From NCBI GenBank assembly GCA_000708525.1, contig JMRP01000004.1:1-64000 (forward strand): a stretch of 64,000 nucleotides of DNA. Reading direction: 5' to 3'. Source of the DNA: Cyanobium sp. CACIAM 14 (GTDB taxonomy: Bacteria > Cyanobacteriota > Cyanobacteriia > PCC-6307 > Cyanobiaceae). The position numbers and the translations under genes were made by a program. Shown in pieces: positions 1 to 9,107 of this stretch. The first letter of the stretch is position 1; every line of letters starts with the position of its first letter. The notes under the pieces were generated by a model that worked only from the letters and a program-made list of their open reading frames with translations, searched no databases and was not told the origin of the DNA.

Positions 1-641
1 TAGCAGTTTGGACTGACAAAGTTTTTCCTGTCAGCATCCCTGCATTGTACTGCAGCCGGCAATCCAATGTCGGAAGGCTGCCTTACGGGCCTAAAGTTGT
101 TGCTTAGGCTGGTAGCCTACAGACGTCCACGGTCGTCCTTTGTTCTTTCGCTTCCATAGGGAGCTTCAGGCTGTAAGTGACGGTCTCTGTCGGCCATTCG
201 TAGGCTCCGGCTTGGTTAACGATGTGCTTGTCGCTGCGCCCCGGCTCCAATCCATTCCAGCTGGCGTTGATGTCGCTATTGGCTTCGGTCCATCGATTGA
301 GCTCCTTGAGGATGGCGGCGTAAGGGACCTGTCCTCTCGCTGAGATCGATGACCCTGAAGTTGTCAGTGTACATTCTTGGGAGCCGAAAGTTGGTCAATG
401 CCGGTCGAATGCTGCCGGTCAGTTCACCCCCACCCATCAGGCCCCCGGCAACGACCATGAGCCGGCTTTCCGAAAGCCCCCCATGATGCTTTTCTCGATG
501 TTGAGGCTTCAGTGCTTGAAAGCCGAGATGCAGGGTGAGTTCTTGACACCGTCGCGACATGTCAATGACATAACTGGCAGTGTCTAGTTGGTCTCTCGAA
601 GACACAGGCAGCTGATCTGGACGCACCTCCAAGGTGTCAAC
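1..641. other. Lower-GC stretch without an intact gene
   Basis: This stretch before the PhoH gene is visibly poorer in G+C than the rest of the window and contains no intact, recognisable gene. Short open frames on both strands (for example 140-343 plus and 276-632 minus) match no family I know. A coherent-looking peptide on the minus strand is listed separately as a possible gene remnant. No tRNA fold or terminator was recognised. Confidence 0.5.
104..632 (-). pseudogene. Possible decayed gene remnant, unrecognised product
   Basis: On the minus strand the frame open from about 394 down to a TAA at 104-106 encodes a normal-looking soluble peptide. Its parts include YAAILKELNRW and AYEWPTETVTYSLKLP, but there is no proper start codon. 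Just upstream another minus frame (632 to 276) is open and changes composition near 320, where the two could be joined by one frameshift. This is what a broken foreign or duplicated gene would look like. I do not recognise the product, and the lower G+C is the only other support. It may simply be noncoding. Confidence 0.25.
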
Positions 642-2021
642 TCACAGCAGGTTCGCCGCCAGCTCAGCGAGTTCCGAGCGTTCTCCTCGCGTCAGGGTGA
701 TGTGGCCGGAGAGCAGCTGACCCTTGAAGCGTTCCACCAGCCAGGTGAGGCCGTTGCTCTCCGCGTCCACGTAGGGATTGTCGATCTGGTAGGGATCTCC
801 GGTGAGCACGATCTTGGTGCCCACGCCGACACGGGTGACGATTGTCTTCACCTCATGGGGAGTGAGGTTCTGGGCCTCGTCGACCACCATGAACTGGCGG
901 GGAATCGAGCGGCCACGGATGTAGCTGATCGCCTCCACTTCCAGCAGACCCATCCCCTTGAGGTCGCTCCAGTTGCTGCGGGGTGGGCGATGACCGCCCC
1001 GCACAGGCGGGTTTTCCTCGCCCCCGAGCAGGAAGTCCAGGTTGTCGATGATGGGTTGCATCCAGGGCGCCATCTTCTCTTCGATGTCGCCCGGCAGGAA
1101 GCCCATCTCCTTGCCCAGGGAGATCACCGGACGGGTCACCAGCAGGCGGTCGTAGAGATGCTCATCGGCCACCTGATGCAGCCCCGCCGCCAAGGCGAGC
1201 AGGGTCTTGCCGGTGCCCGCCTTGCCCACCAGGGTCACCAGCGACACCGCCGGGTCGAGCAGCAGATCCAGGGCGAAGCTCTGCTCGCGGTTACGGGGCT
1301 GGATCCGCCCCATCCTCGCCTTCGGTGACTTCTGCAGCGGCTGCAGGGTGCCGGTGCGGCCGTTGAAGCGGGTCAGCAGGGTATGGGCGGGCTGGGCCAG
1401 ATCCACCAGGGTCACGCCCTCGTTCGCCTGCAGGGGCGCCACGGCCGTCGGCTGTTCGGGGATGGCGTCCACCGGCAGGCCGTCGCCGCTCTTGACCTGA
1501 TCCATCTGCTCGGCGCTCACCCAGCGTTCGCAGAAGCCCGGGTAGAGGTCGCTGATGTCCACCTTGTCGGTGGTGTAGTCCTGGGCGATCAGGCCCACGG
1601 CATCGGCCTTGATGCGCAGGTTGGTGTCCTTGGTGACCAGCACCACGGGGGGCTCGCTGCCCATCACCTCCTGCAGTCGCTGCTCCAGCGCCACCGCCAG
1701 GATGTTGTTGTCGCCGTTGCCCGCCTTCAGCTCAGGTGGTAGCTGACGCAGGGTCTCGCTGCGGCAGAACACCACCTTCAGGCTCCCGCCGCTCTCGGGG
1801 TCGATCGGCACGCCTTCGGCCAGGTTCCCCTTCTCCCGCAGTTCATCGAGCAGGCGTGAGACCTGGCGGGCGTTGCGGCCCTTCTCGGACGGGTCGCGCT
1901 TGAAGCGGTCGATCTCCTCCACCACCTCGATGGGGATCACCACCTGGTTGTCCTGAAACCGGGTCAGCGCCTGGGGGTCATGCAGCAACACATTGGTGTC
2001 CAGGACGTAGGTCTTGCGCAT
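642..2021 (-). CDS. PhoH family protein: PIN domain fused to PhoH ATPase
   Basis: The 459-residue protein starts with MRKTYVLDTNVLLHDP, the first acidic motif of a PIN-type nuclease (Asp8). Further PIN acids lie near Glu36 and in TKDTNLR near residue 132. The C-terminal half is a PhoH P-loop ATPase, with Walker A GKAGTGKT near residues 266-273 and Walker B VVDEAQN near 380. PIN-PhoH fusions are regarded as RNA-processing factors with ATP-driven unwinding linked to RNA cleavage; the exact cyanobacterial substrate is unknown. It is divergent from the next gene, with 86 bases between the two starts. Confidence 0.93.
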   Translation of the reverse strand: MRKTYVLDTNVLLHDPQALTRFQDNQVVIPIEVVEEIDRFKRDPSEKGRNARQVSRLLDELREKGNLAEGVPIDPESGGSLKVVFCRSETLRQLPPELKAGNGDNNILAVALEQRLQEVMGSEPPVVLVTKDTNLRIKADAVGLIAQDYTTDKVDISDLYPGFCERWVSAEQMDQVKSGDGLPVDAIPEQPTAVAPLQANEGVTLVDLAQPAHTLLTRFNGRTGTLQPLQKSPKARMGRIQPRNREQSFALDLLLDPAVSLVTLVGKAGTGKTLLALAAGLHQVADEHLYDRLLVTRPVISLGKEMGFLPGDIEEKMAPWMQPIIDNLDFLLGGEENPPVRGGHRPPRSNWSDLKGMGLLEVEAISYIRGRSIPRQFMVVDEAQNLTPHEVKTIVTRVGVGTKIVLTGDPYQIDNPYVDAESNGLTWLVERFKGQLLSGHITLTRGERSELAELAANLL

Positions 2022-2107
2022 GCCAGTGGCCTTGCCGGTTCCGTTGGGCCGAAGTTAGGTCCGCGGCTGCATCTACGCTCCGGCCGGACATTCCCCCTGC
2101 CGACGGC

Positions 2108-3286
2108 TTGCCTTTCCTCCTCTCCCTGCTGCTGGTCCTGCTGCTCCTGTTCGGGCTGGGGCTGCTCGTGCTGGAACTGCGCCATCGACTGCGGCCGGCC
2201 TCCCCCCTGGAGCTGCTGCCGGGAGCCTTTCAGGTGCGGCGCCGTGCCCGGGGGCTGGAGATCACCGGGGGGATCCGCATCCGCAACTCCCATCCCCGCA
2301 TGGAGGTGATGGTGCCGGAGATCACGGTGGTGCCCACCCTGCTGGGACGCAGCGACGTCAGCCAGGTGGGCCACCAGCTGCGCCTCATTCCCCAGCACCC
2401 CGACGAGGAGGCCCGCCCCGACGGCTACTGGGCCGCCTACATCGTCAAGGGCCGCAAGACCACCGCAGCCCAGATCCGGCTCGAGTTGAGCGGGCCGGCG
2501 GGGATGGATCTCGAGTCCGTGCTGGACACCCTCTGGATGGATATCCACTGGGTGAACTACGGGCCGTTCGGGCGCCTGCAGCGGCGCCAGGGAATCCTGC
2601 TGCCGCTGCAGCGGCCCGAGCCCGGCGACGCCGGGGCACCCGGCTGGCGCGAGGGGGAGGGCTGCCGGGTGCTGCCGCTGCGCACCCATCTGCTGGGGGT
2701 GCTCGACGATCCCCTGGAGGTGCTCAGGCACTACACACAGGGAGTGCTGCAGCCGGGCGACGTGCTCACCATCGGCGAGACCCCCTTGGCGGTGATGCAG
2801 GGCCGCTACCACCATCCTTCGACCGTGGAGCCCTCCTGTCTCGCCAGGCTGCTCTGTCGCGCCTTCCATCCCACCAGCAGCCTGGCCACTGCCTGCGGCC
2901 TGCAGACCCTGATCGACGTGTCCGGGCCGGCGCGGGTGCTCTGTGCCTGGCTGGCCGGCACCGGCATGAAACTGCTCGGCAGCAAGGGCTGGTTCTACCG
3001 CCTGGCCGGCGAACAGGCCCGGCTGATCGACGACATCACCGGCACCACGCCCCCCTACGACCAGACCATCGTCCTCGGCCCTGACCGCCCGGAGGCCTGG
3101 TGCGAGCGGATGGCATCCGAGCTCGGCGTGGCCGTGGCCGTGGTGGACGTCAACGATCTGGGCAGGGTCAAGGTGCTGGCGGCCAGCGCCGGCACCGACG
3201 AGGCCCTGCTGATGCGGGCCCTCAGACCCAACCCGGCCGGCAATGCCGACGAGCGAACGCCGCTGGTCCTGGTGAGGCCCGCGTAG
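2108..3286 (+). CDS. CofE-like (F420-0:gamma-glutamyl ligase family) membrane-anchored protein
   Basis: The 392-residue protein starts at TTG, the only usable start in the open frame, with a strongly hydrophobic helix at residues 2-23. The C-terminal part has the GDVLTIGET-type segment seen in coenzyme F420-0 glutamyl ligases. Cyanobacteria of this type carry such proteins, although I know of no F420 use in them, so the biochemical role is uncertain. The family call comes from recalled cyanobacterial annotations plus the motif. There is no operon partner: the next gene begins 71 bases downstream. Confidence 0.65.
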   Translation: MPFLLSLLLVLLLLFGLGLLVLELRHRLRPASPLELLPGAFQVRRRARGLEITGGIRIRNSHPRMEVMVPEITVVPTLLGRSDVSQVGHQLRLIPQHPDEEARPDGYWAAYIVKGRKTTAAQIRLELSGPAGMDLESVLDTLWMDIHWVNYGPFGRLQRRQGILLPLQRPEPGDAGAPGWREGEGCRVLPLRTHLLGVLDDPLEVLRHYTQGVLQPGDVLTIGETPLAVMQGRYHHPSTVEPSCLARLLCRAFHPTSSLATACGLQTLIDVSGPARVLCAWLAGTGMKLLGSKGWFYRLAGEQARLIDDITGTTPPYDQTIVLGPDRPEAWCERMASELGVAVAVVDVNDLGRVKVLAASAGTDEALLMRALRPNPAGNADERTPLVLVRPA

Positions 3287-3357
3287 AATCATTCAGGTAA
3301 CCGCACTGCTGCGGCCGTCCTCAATCCTCTCTCCCTTCGCTCCCGCCCCTTTCTGCC

Positions 3358-4482
3358 GTGCCAGTGCCTGCCGTGCCAGCGCCTGCCAAGGGCAGAAGCT
3401 TCCAGAGCTGGACGGTGGAGCCTCTGCAGGGCTGGCATCTCCCCCTCCTCGACGATCCCGCCTTCCTGCCGCTGCAGTCCCTGCTCCAGCGCTCCCTGCT
3501 GCTGGCCCTGCCCGACAGGCTGCTGACCTCGCTGACCAGCCACCGTTCACTGGCGGGCCAGATCCTGGTGGCCCTGGAGCGTCAGGGGCTCACCCGTCAG
3601 CAGGTGCTTGGCCTCATCGTCAGCCGGCGTCTCAACCGCCGTGGCACCTGCTGGCAGGTGCAGCACCTGCGGCTGGCGCTGGCCATCGGTGAGGACGCCT
3701 CCTCCTTCAGCCGGGCCGCCCTGGCGGCGGACCTTCTGCGTCAGGCCATCGGCCGGGTGAAAGGCGCCGCCAGCTGGATCGCCACCGCCTCCAGTCTCGA
3801 CACCCCCCGGCTGGCCACCCTCCGGGAGCAGGGGTTCCAGCCCCAGCGCACCGACCGGCTGTGGCGCTGGCAGCCGCCGGCGGACCGCCCGGCCCCAGTC
3901 CCACCGGCCGACCTGCAGCTGCGACCGCTCAATCGCCGCACGGCCCCCCTGCTCTGGCACCTGGAGCAGGCCACCTGTCCGGCCCAGCTGCGCCAGCTGC
4001 TGGACCGGCGCATCGAGGATCTGCTCGAGCAAAGCGATGGCCGGGGCTGGATGCTGGTGGACGGGGTCCGCAACGAGGCCGTGGCAGGCGTGCGCCGGCT
4101 GCATGACCATCCCGGCGGCGGCGAGGCGGTCGAGTTGAGCCTCCACCCTGCCTGGGGGCATCTGCTGGGGAGCCCCGCCGAGTCGCTTCTCCACCGCATC
4201 GCCCGGGGAGGCAGCGGCCTCTGGCTGCGCTGCGAGGTGAGTGACGAGGCCCGCCAGGACTGGCTGCAGTCCCTGGGCGCCGAGGCCCAGGGAGAGGCGG
4301 TGCTGATGGCCCGCAGCGTCTGGCGGCGCCAGGAAGGGCAACCGGCGCTGCGGGCGGCTCGGCGCATCGAGGCGGTGCTGGAGCAATTGCAGCCGCGACG
4401 CCGCCCCCTGCCCACCCCCAGCGGTCCCCTCGGCGCCCTGCCTGCCCCCCGCTCTCCCGCTCTGCCTCTGGCGCCACGCTGA
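3358..4482 (+). CDS. GNAT-like acetyltransferase-related protein, conserved in cyanobacteria
   Basis: The 374-residue protein starts at GTG. The N-terminal half reads like a GNAT fold: a hydrophobic strand ending in WQVQHLRLALA, then a helix with LLRQAIGR, then a C-terminal segment LATLREQGFQPQRTDRLW of the type that closes an acetyltransferase domain. The second half (about 180-330) resembles a further degenerate GNAT-like half, and the tail is Pro-rich. No acetyl acceptor can be predicted. It abuts ruvX directly (stop at 4482, ATG at 4483), which suggests co-transcription. Confidence 0.6.
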   Translation: MPVPAVPAPAKGRSFQSWTVEPLQGWHLPLLDDPAFLPLQSLLQRSLLLALPDRLLTSLTSHRSLAGQILVALERQGLTRQQVLGLIVSRRLNRRGTCWQVQHLRLALAIGEDASSFSRAALAADLLRQAIGRVKGAASWIATASSLDTPRLATLREQGFQPQRTDRLWRWQPPADRPAPVPPADLQLRPLNRRTAPLLWHLEQATCPAQLRQLLDRRIEDLLEQSDGRGWMLVDGVRNEAVAGVRRLHDHPGGGEAVELSLHPAWGHLLGSPAESLLHRIARGGSGLWLRCEVSDEARQDWLQSLGAEAQGEAVLMARSVWRRQEGQPALRAARRIEAVLEQLQPRRRPLPTPSGPLGALPAPRSPALPLAPR

Positions 4483-5001
4483 ATGGTGTCCCCCCGGCCC
4501 CGCTCGGTGCTCGCCCTCGATGTGGGGAGGCGTCGCATCGGCCTGGCCGGCTGCGATCCCCTGGGTTTCACGGTCTCGCCGCTGCCGGCCCTGTCGCGGG
4601 GCACGTTCGGATCCGACCTGGAACGGATCCAGGCCCTGGCACGCCAGCGCCGAGTGCAGGCCCTGGTGGTGGGTCTCCCCCTCGATGCTGCCCAGCGTCC
4701 CACCGCCCAGGCGGTCCATTGCCGCCGGTACGGCCTCCGGCTGGCCAGGGCCCTCGGAGACGGCGGCCTGGGCCTGCCCCTGGCCTGGGTGGACGAGCAC
4801 GCCAGCAGCTGGGAGGCGGGCGAGCGCTTTGCTCTGCATGGTGATCGCAGCGGCCGGTTGGACAGCGCGGTGGCGGCGCTGCTGCTGGAGCAGTGGCTGC
4901 GGGAGGGTCCCGAACCCGTTCCGCCCGGGGCCTCCGCGACCGATCCGGTCGACCCGGCGACCATCGCCGTGGGCGCTGCGGCCCCTGCTGATCCATTCTG
5001 A
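4483..5001 (+). CDS. ruvX: Putative Holliday junction resolvase / pre-16S rRNA nuclease YqgF
   Basis: The 172-residue RNase H-like protein has the expected motifs: ALDVGRRRIGLAG near the N-terminus with the first catalytic Asp, VVGLPLD in the middle, WVDEHASS, and LDSAVAALLLEQWL with the last acidic residue. Family members are described as a Holliday-junction resolvase homologue and as the nuclease that matures the 16S rRNA 5' end. The C-terminal 25 residues form a Pro/Ala tail. It is the second gene in the run to proB. Confidence 0.9.
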   Translation: MVSPRPRSVLALDVGRRRIGLAGCDPLGFTVSPLPALSRGTFGSDLERIQALARQRRVQALVVGLPLDAAQRPTAQAVHCRRYGLRLARALGDGGLGLPLAWVDEHASSWEAGERFALHGDRSGRLDSAVAALLLEQWLREGPEPVPPGASATDPVDPATIAVGAAAPADPF

Positions 5002-5020
5002 GAAGATCCGCGCTGTCCCG

Positions 5021-5566
5021 ATGCCCTCCGACTCCCCCGCCATGACGGGCTCCGGTGACGTGCCCACCGTGATGGTGAAGGACCGCAGCGGCAGGCAGTT
5101 GCTCTGTTTCCTGGAGCAGCTCATTCCTCTCGATGGGCACGACTACGCCCTGCTGACTCCGGTCGACACCCCGGTGTGTCTGTTCCGCCTGAAGGAGGAC
5201 GGGGATCCCGAACTGATCGAGACCCTCGCGGCCACCGAGCCGGTGCTGTCGGTGGCCGATGTGGTGCTGCAGGAGCACGACCTCACCCTGGTGCGCTCGG
5301 CCGTCACCCTCACCGTGAGCGGAGAGCTGGAAGAGCCCGATCCGGATGAACTCGAAGACGAGGAGGGCGACGACGACAGCGAGACCTACGAACTCCTTGT
5401 GAGTTTCATGGCCGGTGACGAGGAGTACGGTCTGTACATCCCCCTGGATCCATTCTTCGTGGTGGCGCGGATGGAGGGGGCCGACGCGGTGATGGTGGAA
5501 GGTGAGGAGTTCGAGCGGGTCCAGCCCCGCATCGAGGCCGAACTCGACGAGCGGGAGAGCGACTGA
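5021..5566 (+). CDS. DUF3727 domain protein
   Basis: The 181-residue acidic protein follows ruvX by 19 bases and starts at an ATG (MPSDSPAM). The N-terminal half has the DUF1292-like block (MVKDRSGRQLLCFLEQLIPL), then a very acidic linker (PDPDELEDEEGDDD) and a second related half (YELLVSFMAGDEEYGLYIPLDP). This two-part arrangement is typical of the cyanobacterial and plastid DUF3727 family, whose function is unknown. Its stop overlaps the next start by one base (TGATG), so the genes are probably translationally coupled. Confidence 0.85.
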   Translation: MPSDSPAMTGSGDVPTVMVKDRSGRQLLCFLEQLIPLDGHDYALLTPVDTPVCLFRLKEDGDPELIETLAATEPVLSVADVVLQEHDLTLVRSAVTLTVSGELEEPDPDELEDEEGDDDSETYELLVSFMAGDEEYGLYIPLDPFFVVARMEGADAVMVEGEEFERVQPRIEAELDERESD

Positions 5567-6075
5567 TGCTGCGGGATCTGCTCACTCCCGACTGGCTACC
5601 GGGGACGACCCTGGCCCACCTGCCGCTGCAGGATCTGCTCGACCGTGACATCCGCGCCCTGGTCCTCGACGTCGACCGGACCCTGCTGCCCCGCCGGCAG
5701 GCTACCTTGCCTCCCCAGGCCGAGCTGTGGATGCGCCACGCCCGCGAGCGCCTGCCCCTGCACCTGCTGAGCAACAACCCTTCCCGCCGCCGCATCGGCT
5801 CGGTCGCCGCTGCGCTGGGTCTGCCCTACACCACGTCCGCTGGCAAACCGCGGCGATCGGCCCTGCGGCGGGTGCTGCAGGAACTGGATCTGCCCCCTTC
5901 CCGGGTGGCCCTGGTGGGCGACAGGCTGTTCACCGACGTGCTGGTGGGCAACCGTATGGGCCTGTTCACCGTGCTGGTGAAGCCGATCGACCCCGACGGC
6001 GAGCCCTGCCGTCAGGACCGGCTGCAGAACCTGGAGCTGCGCATGGCCCGCTGGGTGGGGTCGGTGCCCGGCTGA
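5566..6075 (+). CDS. YqeG family HAD IIIA-type phosphatase
   Basis: The 169-residue protein carries HAD motif I as LVLDVDRTLLP (nucleophile and acid/base aspartates about residues 38-40), motif II Ser/Asn in LHLLSNNPS, and motif IV as VALVGDRLFTDVLVGNRMG. The order and length match the YqeG subfamily of the haloacid dehalogenase superfamily. The substrate is unknown. It overlaps the upstream DUF3727 gene by one base and the downstream proB by one base (TGATG at both ends), indicating one operon. Confidence 0.92.
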   Translation: MLRDLLTPDWLPGTTLAHLPLQDLLDRDIRALVLDVDRTLLPRRQATLPPQAELWMRHARERLPLHLLSNNPSRRRIGSVAAALGLPYTTSAGKPRRSALRRVLQELDLPPSRVALVGDRLFTDVLVGNRMGLFTVLVKPIDPDGEPCRQDRLQNLELRMARWVGSVPG

Positions 6076-7214
6076 TGGCGGCCACCGGAACAGGCACCCG
6101 TCCCGGCCTGCGGCGAGTGATCAAGGTGGGCACCAGCCTGCTGCGTGGCTCTGCGGAGCGCCCCACCGCCGCGGTGATCGCCGATCTGGCGGCCAGCTTC
6201 GGCCGGCAGCAGCGCCGGGGCGACCAGCTGGCCCTGGTGACCAGCGGTGCCGTCGGTCTGGGCTGCGAGGCCCTGCACCTCACAAGGCGTCCCACGGAGG
6301 TGGTGGCGCTGCAGGCTGCTGCCGCCGTGGGCCAGGGGCGCCTGATGGCCCTGTATCAGGATGCCTTCGCCGTGCGGGGGCTGCAGGTGGCCCAGGTGCT
6401 GCTCACCCGCGGCGATCTGGCCTCCCGCCGCCGCTACCAGAATGCCTGCCGCACCCTGGAGCAGCTGCTGGCCTGGGGGGTGCTGCCGGTGGTGAACGAG
6501 AACGACACCCTGGCCACCGACGAACTGCGCTTCGGCGACAACGACACCCTCTCGGCCCTGGTGGCGGTGGCCATCGGCGCCGATGAACTGGTCCTGCTCA
6601 CCGACGTGGACCGGCTGTATTCGGGCAATCCCCGCACCGATGCCCAGGCCCAGCCGATCGAGGAGGTGCGGGATCTGGCCGAGCTGGAGCGCCTCAGCCA
6701 TGTGGCCGGCGGCGGCGGTCGCTGGGGCACCGGCGGCATGACCACCAAGCTGGCGGCGGCCCGCATCGCCACCTCCAGCGGCATCCGGGTGCGTCTGGCC
6801 GATGGCCGGGATCCGGCGGTGCTGGACTTGCTGTTTGCCGGGGAGAGGGTGGGCACGGTGTTCCAGCCCAGTGCCACCCCCCTGCCCGACCGCAAGCGCT
6901 GGCTCGCCCACGCCCTGCTGGTGAAGGGCAGCGTACGGGTGGATGCGGGGGCCGAGCGGGCCCTGCTGCAGCAGGGCGCCTCGCTGCTGGCGGTGGGGAT
7001 CCGGGAGGTGGAGGGTGAGTTCGGACGGCGGGAGGCGGTTCGGGTGATCGCCAGCGACGGCAGGGAGCTGGGCCGCGGTCTGAGCACCCTGAGCAGCGGG
7101 GAGTTGCGGCGGATCATGGGGCTCAGCAGCGAGGCTGTCCGCCGCGAGCTGGGGGACGTGGGGGATGCGGTGGTCCACCGGGATGAGCTCGTGCTCACCT
7201 GCCCGCCGGCCTGA
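6075..7214 (+). CDS. proB: Glutamate 5-kinase
   Basis: The 379-residue enzyme performs the first step of proline synthesis, phosphorylating glutamate. Motifs: IKVGTSLL near the N-terminus, TSGAVGLG, the substrate loop NENDTLATDELRFGDNDTLSA, and GTGGMTTKLAAARIA of the amino-acid-kinase fold. A C-terminal PUA domain (about 280-360) is present, as in full-length ProB. The ATG at 6075 overlaps the yqeG stop (TGATG). ProB is normally feedback-inhibited by proline. No proA is nearby. Confidence 0.97.
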   Translation: MAATGTGTRPGLRRVIKVGTSLLRGSAERPTAAVIADLAASFGRQQRRGDQLALVTSGAVGLGCEALHLTRRPTEVVALQAAAAVGQGRLMALYQDAFAVRGLQVAQVLLTRGDLASRRRYQNACRTLEQLLAWGVLPVVNENDTLATDELRFGDNDTLSALVAVAIGADELVLLTDVDRLYSGNPRTDAQAQPIEEVRDLAELERLSHVAGGGGRWGTGGMTTKLAAARIATSSGIRVRLADGRDPAVLDLLFAGERVGTVFQPSATPLPDRKRWLAHALLVKGSVRVDAGAERALLQQGASLLAVGIREVEGEFGRREAVRVIASDGRELGRGLSTLSSGELRRIMGLSSEAVRRELGDVGDAVVHRDELVLTCPPA

Positions 7215-7276
7215 GGTTCTTGTGCCTCCGCCGGCTGCCAGGCAGGACCAGTCCCTCCGCCGCGCGCCCATCGGCG

Positions 7277-8008
7277 CTAAGGGCTAGCCGGAATGGCCCC
7301 CCACCAGCGCTCCACCACCCCGGGGGTGCCATACCAGCGGGGTCCGAAGGCGCCCCCATGGGCCACCCCCTCCAGCACCACCGATGCGGAACCCGCCAGC
7401 AGGGCCGAGGCCACCGGCACCAGGCCGTCGCCCCGGTCGTCGGCGTGGCCGGTGCTGTTGCGGTAGGCCGTCGGTGCCAGGCGCCTGGCCATGGGGCTGG
7501 CGCTCTCCAGCTCCAGATCCCCGGCCACCGACACGTAGGCCACCCGCTCGGCGAACGGAACGCCCGGCAGCCGCCGTTGCACCATCCGGCGCAGCACCGT
7601 GGCCTTCAGGGCCGTGTGGGGGCTGCCCAGCATCACCAGCGTGTCGGCCAGGGCCTTGCCGTCATAGCGGTGCCCCTGGAACGGAGCGTCATCCAGGTAC
7701 AGCCGCAGCATGATCCCGCCGGAACTGTGGCCGATCAGCGTCACCCTGCCGGTGGGGGACCTCCGGGCCAGCTCCGCCGCGGTCGCGGCCACCCGGTCCA
7801 GGATCCGGGCCCAGGCGAAGGGGAACACCGTCAGCAGCCATTCCAGCCTGCCCACCTCCACCAGCCGGACGGGTTCGCCGCTCAGCTCCTCCAGCAGAGA
7901 CACCATCGGCGCGTAGGCCTCCGCGCCGATCAGGAAGCCGCCGAGAATCACGATGGGTTGGCGCGGCAGGGGCATCGGCCCTAAAGGCGCTGGGAACGCT
8001 CCCACCAT
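7277..8008 (-). CDS. Alpha/beta hydrolase, lipase-like
   Basis: The 243-residue protein has an early oxyanion strand ([11 protein letters not shown]), the nucleophile elbow GHSSGG (Ser near residue 99), a late Asp in DGLVPVAS and a His in [10 protein letters not shown], giving a complete Ser-Asp-His triad. It looks like a cyanobacterial lipase/esterase without a signal peptide. The start used is the upstream ATG; a second Met (MPLPRQP) lies 11 residues in. It is convergent with proB and divergent from lpxD, 42 bases away. Confidence 0.82.
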   Translation of the reverse strand: MVGAFPAPLGPMPLPRQPIVILGGFLIGAEAYAPMVSLLEELSGEPVRLVEVGRLEWLLTVFPFAWARILDRVAATAAELARRSPTGRVTLIGHSSGGIMLRLYLDDAPFQGHRYDGKALADTLVMLGSPHTALKATVLRRMVQRRLPGVPFAERVAYVSVAGDLELESASPMARRLAPTAYRNSTGHADDRGDGLVPVASALLAGSASVVLEGVAHGGAFGPRWYGTPGVVERWWGAIPASP

Positions 8009-8050
8009 GGCCGGTGGGGCCTACGATCCGGGCCGTCCGCCCCCTGGGGA

Positions 8051-9079
8051 ATGCGCTTCAGCAGCCTGCTCAGCCGGATCTCCGCGGTGGAGGAGGACAG
8101 CCCCCGTCATCTCGCCGCCGATCCGGAGATCAACGGTGGCGAGGCCCTCGATCGCGCCGGCACCGGCCAGCTCGCCTTCCTCGAGGCCGGCAATACCCTG
8201 GCGGCCTCGCTCTCCGCCTCCGGCGCCGCCGCCCTGCTGCTGCCCCTCGATCCGGACCTGCAGGCGCTGGCGACCGAGCGGGGCCTCGCCTGGGTGGCCC
8301 TGAAGAACCCCCGCCTCGGTTTCGCCGAGGCCCTCGCCATCCTTCACCCCCCCACCCCGAAACCCCCGGGGATCCACCCCAGCGCCGTGGTCGATCCAGG
8401 TGCCAGCGTGGCGGCGGAGGCGCATGTCGGCGCCCATGCCGTGATCGGTGCCGGCTGTGTGGTGCCGCGGGGCTGCACGCTCCATCCCGGCGTGGTGCTC
8501 TACGACAACGTGCACCTGGGTGAAGGCTGTGAGATCCATGCCAACGCCGTGCTCCACCCCGGCAGCCGGCTCGGGGCTGGCTGCGTGGTGCAGTCGAACG
8601 CCGTGATCGGTGCCGAGGGCTTCGGCTTCGTGCCCACCGCCGGCGGCTGGGTGAAGATGCCGCAGACCGGTCGGGTGGTGCTGGAGGAGGGGGTGGAGGT
8701 GGGCTGCGGCTCCACCATCGACCGCCCCAGCGTGGGCGAGACCCGCATCGGCGCCGGCACCAAGATCGACAACCTGGTGCACGTGGGCCATGGCGTGGTC
8801 ACCGGCCGGGGCTGTGCCCTGGCAGCCCAGGTGGGTATCGCCGGTGGCGCCGTGCTCGGTGACGGCGTGATCCTGGCGGGGCAGGTGGGGGTGGCCAACC
8901 GGGCGGTGATCGGCGACCGGGCGATCGCCTCCTCCAAGTCCGGCATCCACGGCGAGATCGCCGCCGGGGAGGTGGTGAGTGGCTACCCCGCCATCCCCAA
9001 CCGGCTCTGGCTGCGCTGTTCCGCCGCCTTCAACAGGCTGCCGGAGATGGCCCGCACCCTCCGGCAGCTGCAGAAGTAG
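8051..9079 (+). CDS. lpxD: UDP-3-O-(3-hydroxymyristoyl)glucosamine N-acyltransferase
   Basis: The 342-residue protein has the LpxD layout: an N-terminal uridine-binding-type domain (residues 1-110), then a long run of hexapeptide repeats (about 115-300) forming a left-handed beta helix, for example AVIGAG / VGCGS / [17 protein letters not shown]. The catalytic His lies in NLVHVGHG. It adds the second acyl chain in lipid A synthesis at the inner membrane, consistent with an outer membrane carrying lipopolysaccharide. It is followed 28 bases later by leuB. Confidence 0.95.
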   Translation: MRFSSLLSRISAVEEDSPRHLAADPEINGGEALDRAGTGQLAFLEAGNTLAASLSASGAAALLLPLDPDLQALATERGLAWVALKNPRLGFAEALAILHPPTPKPPGIHPSAVVDPGASVAAEAHVGAHAVIGAGCVVPRGCTLHPGVVLYDNVHLGEGCEIHANAVLHPGSRLGAGCVVQSNAVIGAEGFGFVPTAGGWVKMPQTGRVVLEEGVEVGCGSTIDRPSVGETRIGAGTKIDNLVHVGHGVVTGRGCALAAQVGIAGGAVLGDGVILAGQVGVANRAVIGDRAIASSKSGIHGEIAAGEVVSGYPAIPNRLWLRCSAAFNRLPEMARTLRQLQK

Positions 9080-9107
9080 CCTCGCCCACTGCCCGGCCCG
9101 AACGCCG

